Assembly: GCF_018687715.1 (NCBI RefSeq) | Contig: NC_056752.1 | Span: 42,010,501 to 42,074,500, forward strand | Reading direction: 5' to 3' | Length of the DNA: 64,000 bases | Origin: Carya illinoinensis | Taxonomy: Eukaryota > Streptophyta > Magnoliopsida > Fagales > Juglandaceae | In this document: piece by piece, positions 61,364-64,000 of the stretch | How positions within the stretch are numbered: position 1 is the first letter of the stretch | Layout of the letters: every line of letters starts with the position of its first letter | The notes under the pieces: model-generated | Databases searched by the model: none | What the model was told of the DNA's origin: nothing | The model's input: the letters and a program-made list of their open reading frames with translations, nothing else | Made by a program: the position numbers and the translations under genes

Positions 61364-61832
61364 TTGAGACAACTCGAAAAGGATGTGTCACAGGAATTCC
61401 GGAGCAGCGAGGATTAGATGATAATTAAACTGGTGCGGATATTGTCATTCCACAACTTTCCGGTCATTCTGGTGTATTTTAGCATGTCACATTGCAGCGA
61501 CAACGTGAAGTTATCCCAACTGATGTCAGGCACTTTTTGCTTATAATCTTTTGTTCTCTATATGGTTTTGTAGCAGTATCTGATTGGATAGCCATTAAAA
61601 AAAAAAAAAAAAAGGAAAAGGACCTGAGAGCTTGTTGCAAACACATGGAGTTTTGACTCTTGTGCCCATCAAAACATGTCTTCACGCAGGATCCGACCAT
61701 TGTGACGTAAACAATGTCTTTGGAATTTTTAAGGCGCAGAGCCAGTAAATTAGTTCTCTTATATGCATTCAAACGTTAGATTTCAGTAACTCGTAGTATC
61801 TGTGTAACAATCAAACTTGGATGTGTAAAATG

Positions 61833-61879
<47 letters not shown>

Positions 61880-62223
61880 AACATGCCCATATAGGAGGAA
61901 AAACAACTTGACCATTAATAATTAATCTCAACAGAGAACTGTCTCAGGCGACTATAAGAGCTGCATCCGTTACAAGATATGCTATTCATTAGATGACTAA
62001 CCTAGGAAAGGCACCAAACAAGCTAATATGACCAAGATGATAACGATGGAACACTACTGATGCCATCTATCATCCTTGTGCTCAAAAAATCGCCATGGTC
62101 TGCTCATGCATACTATTAGATTCAAGAGAAAATTCAATCCAAAATGTGTCCTAGAATTATTTTAATCTTCAAAACGGATACTCGTACAGAATCCAAGAGA
62201 AAACACCTTACACAAGTGATTCT
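61364..62223. other. 3' regions of the convergent CHR12-like and RanGAP genes
   Basis: Only 860 bp separate the two stop codons, so both 3' UTRs and their polyadenylation signals must fit here. A-runs lie at 61,598-61,613 and 61,833-61,877. I cannot assign exact polyadenylation sites. Confidence 0.6.
61833..61877. repeat. A(45) homopolymer between the convergent genes
   Basis: An uninterrupted run of 45 A, preceded by GTGTAAAATG. No flanking duplication or retro-element body was recognised, so it may be a slippage-expanded tract or the tail of a retro-insertion with eroded flanks. Its exact length is likely to be unreliable. Confidence 0.9.
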
Positions 62224-63843
62224 CTAATTCTCTTGGCCAACCTCAAGGTTCTTGAGTTTTGATTCGAGTTCACCAGCATTACCTTCATCCTCTCCAGATT
62301 CTTCAGCATTTTGTTCTCCTTCTGGGTCATTGTCATCCAAGGGCCCAAGCATGCTGGGATATTTCTTGCATAAATCCTTGATCTCGTCAATGCCTTCATC
62401 AGAGATGAAATTCCCATTGATGTTCAGCAACTTAAACTCAGGCTTCTGGAAAACAGTCTGAGCTAAAACCCGAGCCCCAGACCTTCTTATCAAGTTGGTA
62501 CTCAAATCGACTTCCTTCAACGGGGCATGAGCTTCTAATGCTTTACTGATCTGGATGGCACCTTCATCCTTTAGTTCATTCTCAGCCAAGTTCAACTTAG
62601 TAAGAAGCTGCTTTATAGCAATACAAGCAGCAATTGCAGGGGCAGCTTCAGCTGTTATGTCATTTCCTGCCATCTCCAGGACTTCAAGTGAAGGAGCTGT
62701 TTCCTTGAGAACATTGGCGATAGCAATTGAACCCTCATCTTCCAAGTTCAGGTAGCTCAGGTATACCTCAGATAAATCTGCATGCTTGGAAAGAGCTTTA
62801 CTAAGAGCTAATCCACCTTCAACACCAAACATGTTGTCCCGCAGGTCAAGCTTCTTCAAATGGGTACAAGTCTCGAGTGCTTCCGATAAGGCAACTCCTC
62901 CATCAGAGCCTATTCTTGTAGAAGAGCAACGAAAGTCTTCCAACAAAGGAGAACGCTTAACAACCTCAGAGATAGCAAGCGCCCCTTCATCTCCTGTCAT
63001 GTTGTTGTGAAACTGAAGGACTCTTAATTTCTCTGTGGAGGGAATTAACTCACAAACCGCTCGGGCAGCTTCCTCAGAGATTCCATCATTCATTAAATAG
63101 AGTTCCTCCAAGCATGTCTGTGATTTCAGCAGTGCTCCAAATGCCCTAACACCCTTCTCACCTAAAGCATTGTCCGAAAGGTTCAGAGACTTCAAGATGC
63201 TACCTTCCAGTGCAGCTGAGAAGATAGTCATGACTTCAAGAGCTTCTGCCTCTGGTCTTCCTGCAATGAAATCAGAGAGGTCTACATCTTTCAGCTGATT
63301 CTTAAGGGAAATCAGAATGGGCTCTGCAACGCGGGCTGCACCTAGACCAAAACTTCTGTTGCTGAAGCATATTTTAGTGTAAGAATTTCCAGGATCCTTC
63401 AGTGGCCTCAAAAGTTCCTCAGCCTCCTCTGCCTCAATAAAGGCTCTTTGGCCCTTGGATATATCAAAGAAGGTTTCACGAGGAGCACTAATATTCTCAG
63501 GTGTTACCACTTCATTGTCTGCCTTGCTTCTAGGGCCTTGTTTAAGAACTTCCAGGAGGAGCTTGCTACATTCCTTGGCATAAAGCTGAACAGCTGAACC
63601 ACCATCACCATCTGGCTCCTCATCGTAGTTTTTGTTTGCAGTGGTAAAAGCCACATCCTCAATTCGTTTTGCATTCTCCTCAGCCTCTTCCTTGCTCAGA
63701 ATACCATACTTCTGTGTGAATATGGATTTTGTGGTAAGATTGTTTGTCATCCGCTCCACAAGCATTTGCCTTGTGTTTAGGCTAGGTGGCCATAGTTTAA
63801 TTGAAAATTGCCTGCGTTCAGAATTCATTGTTGTGGCGTCCAT
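62224..63843 (-). CDS. RANGAP1: Ran GTPase-activating protein with plant WPP domain
   Basis: RanGAP stimulates GTP hydrolysis by Ran on the cytoplasmic side of the nuclear envelope, which drives nucleocytoplasmic transport. Plant RanGAP also marks the division plane. The coding exon is uninterrupted, 539 residues, close to the Arabidopsis proteins. The N-terminal WPP domain (Trp18-Pro19-Pro20, then R-M-T-N-N-L-T-T and K-R-I-E-D-V-A-F) anchors the protein at the envelope through WIP/WIT partners. A leucine-rich-repeat GAP domain follows (about 180-480), with repeated L-x-x-L-x-L/N-x-x-x-L units and the family block F-H-N-N-M-T-G-D-E-G. An acidic tail ends the protein. I start at the ATG at 63843: the in-frame upstream ATG at 63879 lies before a splice acceptor (CTTGCAG ending at 63868), so it would be intronic. 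This leaves a 24-nt leader in this exon. RANGAP1 versus RANGAP2 is not decided. Confidence 0.96.
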   Translation of the reverse strand: MDATTMNSERRQFSIKLWPPSLNTRQMLVERMTNNLTTKSIFTQKYGILSKEEAEENAKRIEDVAFTTANKNYDEEPDGDGGSAVQLYAKECSKLLLEVLKQGPRSKADNEVVTPENISAPRETFFDISKGQRAFIEAEEAEELLRPLKDPGNSYTKICFSNRSFGLGAARVAEPILISLKNQLKDVDLSDFIAGRPEAEALEVMTIFSAALEGSILKSLNLSDNALGEKGVRAFGALLKSQTCLEELYLMNDGISEEAARAVCELIPSTEKLRVLQFHNNMTGDEGALAISEVVKRSPLLEDFRCSSTRIGSDGGVALSEALETCTHLKKLDLRDNMFGVEGGLALSKALSKHADLSEVYLSYLNLEDEGSIAIANVLKETAPSLEVLEMAGNDITAEAAPAIAACIAIKQLLTKLNLAENELKDEGAIQISKALEAHAPLKEVDLSTNLIRRSGARVLAQTVFQKPEFKLLNINGNFISDEGIDEIKDLCKKYPSMLGPLDDNDPEGEQNAEESGEDEGNAGELESKLKNLEVGQEN

Positions 63844-63867
63844 TGCAACAAAGCCTACAACAGCAGA

Positions 63868-64000
63868 CTGCAAGTACAATTACATATTTGCACAAGAAGC
63901 ATACAGATACGAAATTTTCATGTGTATATCAATATATATATCAATAAATATCAGGTCTCATATGAGGTTCTGACAATGCAACCATTCCCTCACAGGGACA
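63868..64000 (-). other. Probable 5'-leader intron of RanGAP (partial)
   Basis: On the minus strand the sequence just upstream of the coding exon ends in GTACTTGCAG, a good acceptor with a moderate pyrimidine tract, and the preceding sequence is AT-rich with stops. The leader exon and promoter lie beyond the window edge. Confidence 0.6.

Overview
This is a 64 kb piece of a plant nuclear genome, from a woody eudicot. Evidence: spliced genes with AT-rich GT-AG introns, three plant-specific families (FANTASTIC FOUR, a WPP-domain RanGAP and the CHR12/CHR23-type SNF2 ATPase), and dense plant LTR, LINE, SINE and MITE content. The recurrent AT-rich MITE families make me think of Fagales, perhaps Juglandaceae, but this is a weak impression that the sequence alone does not prove.

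Layout. (1) 1-17,300 is repeat graveyard. It holds a decayed LINE with a C-terminal RNase H (minus), a ~2 kb imperfect palindrome built from two tail-to-tail copia LTRs, a truncated copia pol (minus) with a small coiled-coil ORF antisense to it behind its own TATA box, and a LINE ORF1 split by a 3.4 kb solo LTR with a perfect 5-bp target duplication. (2) 17,412-29,284 is an ANP/NPK1-type MAPKKK locus with about 17 recognisable exons. It carries a 1-nt deletion, premature stops and several non-GT donors, so it is most likely an unprocessed pseudogene. Its seventh intron holds a 5'-truncated LINE, whose reverse transcriptase is itself split by a 2.3 kb solo LTR. (3) 29,285-38,697 is gene-poor, AT-rich DNA with several MITEs. 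(4) 38,698-39,741 (minus) is an intact single-exon FANTASTIC FOUR-like gene with (CT)n upstream of its start. (5) 39,950-47,350 is another gene-poor interval with MITEs. (6) 47,352-61,363 (plus) is an apparently intact 12-exon SNF2 chromatin remodeller of the CHR12/MINUSCULE type (1114 aa predicted). Its introns hold SINEs, LINE pieces, MITEs, a long GA microsatellite and two tiny retro-insertions that are little more than a poly-A tail between perfect duplications. (7) 62,224-63,843 (minus) is an intact RanGAP, convergent with the remodeller; an acceptor-like site indicates a 5'-leader intron that runs off the window.

The three intact genes work separately: meristem size control (FAF), chromatin remodelling (CHR12-like) and the Ran GTPase cycle at the nuclear envelope and division plane (RanGAP). 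I found no clearly new biological system. The most unusual items are the antisense ORF with its own promoter-like sequence in the copia element, the LTR palindrome, the nested and dated insertions, and the unusual donor sites of the MAPKKK locus.
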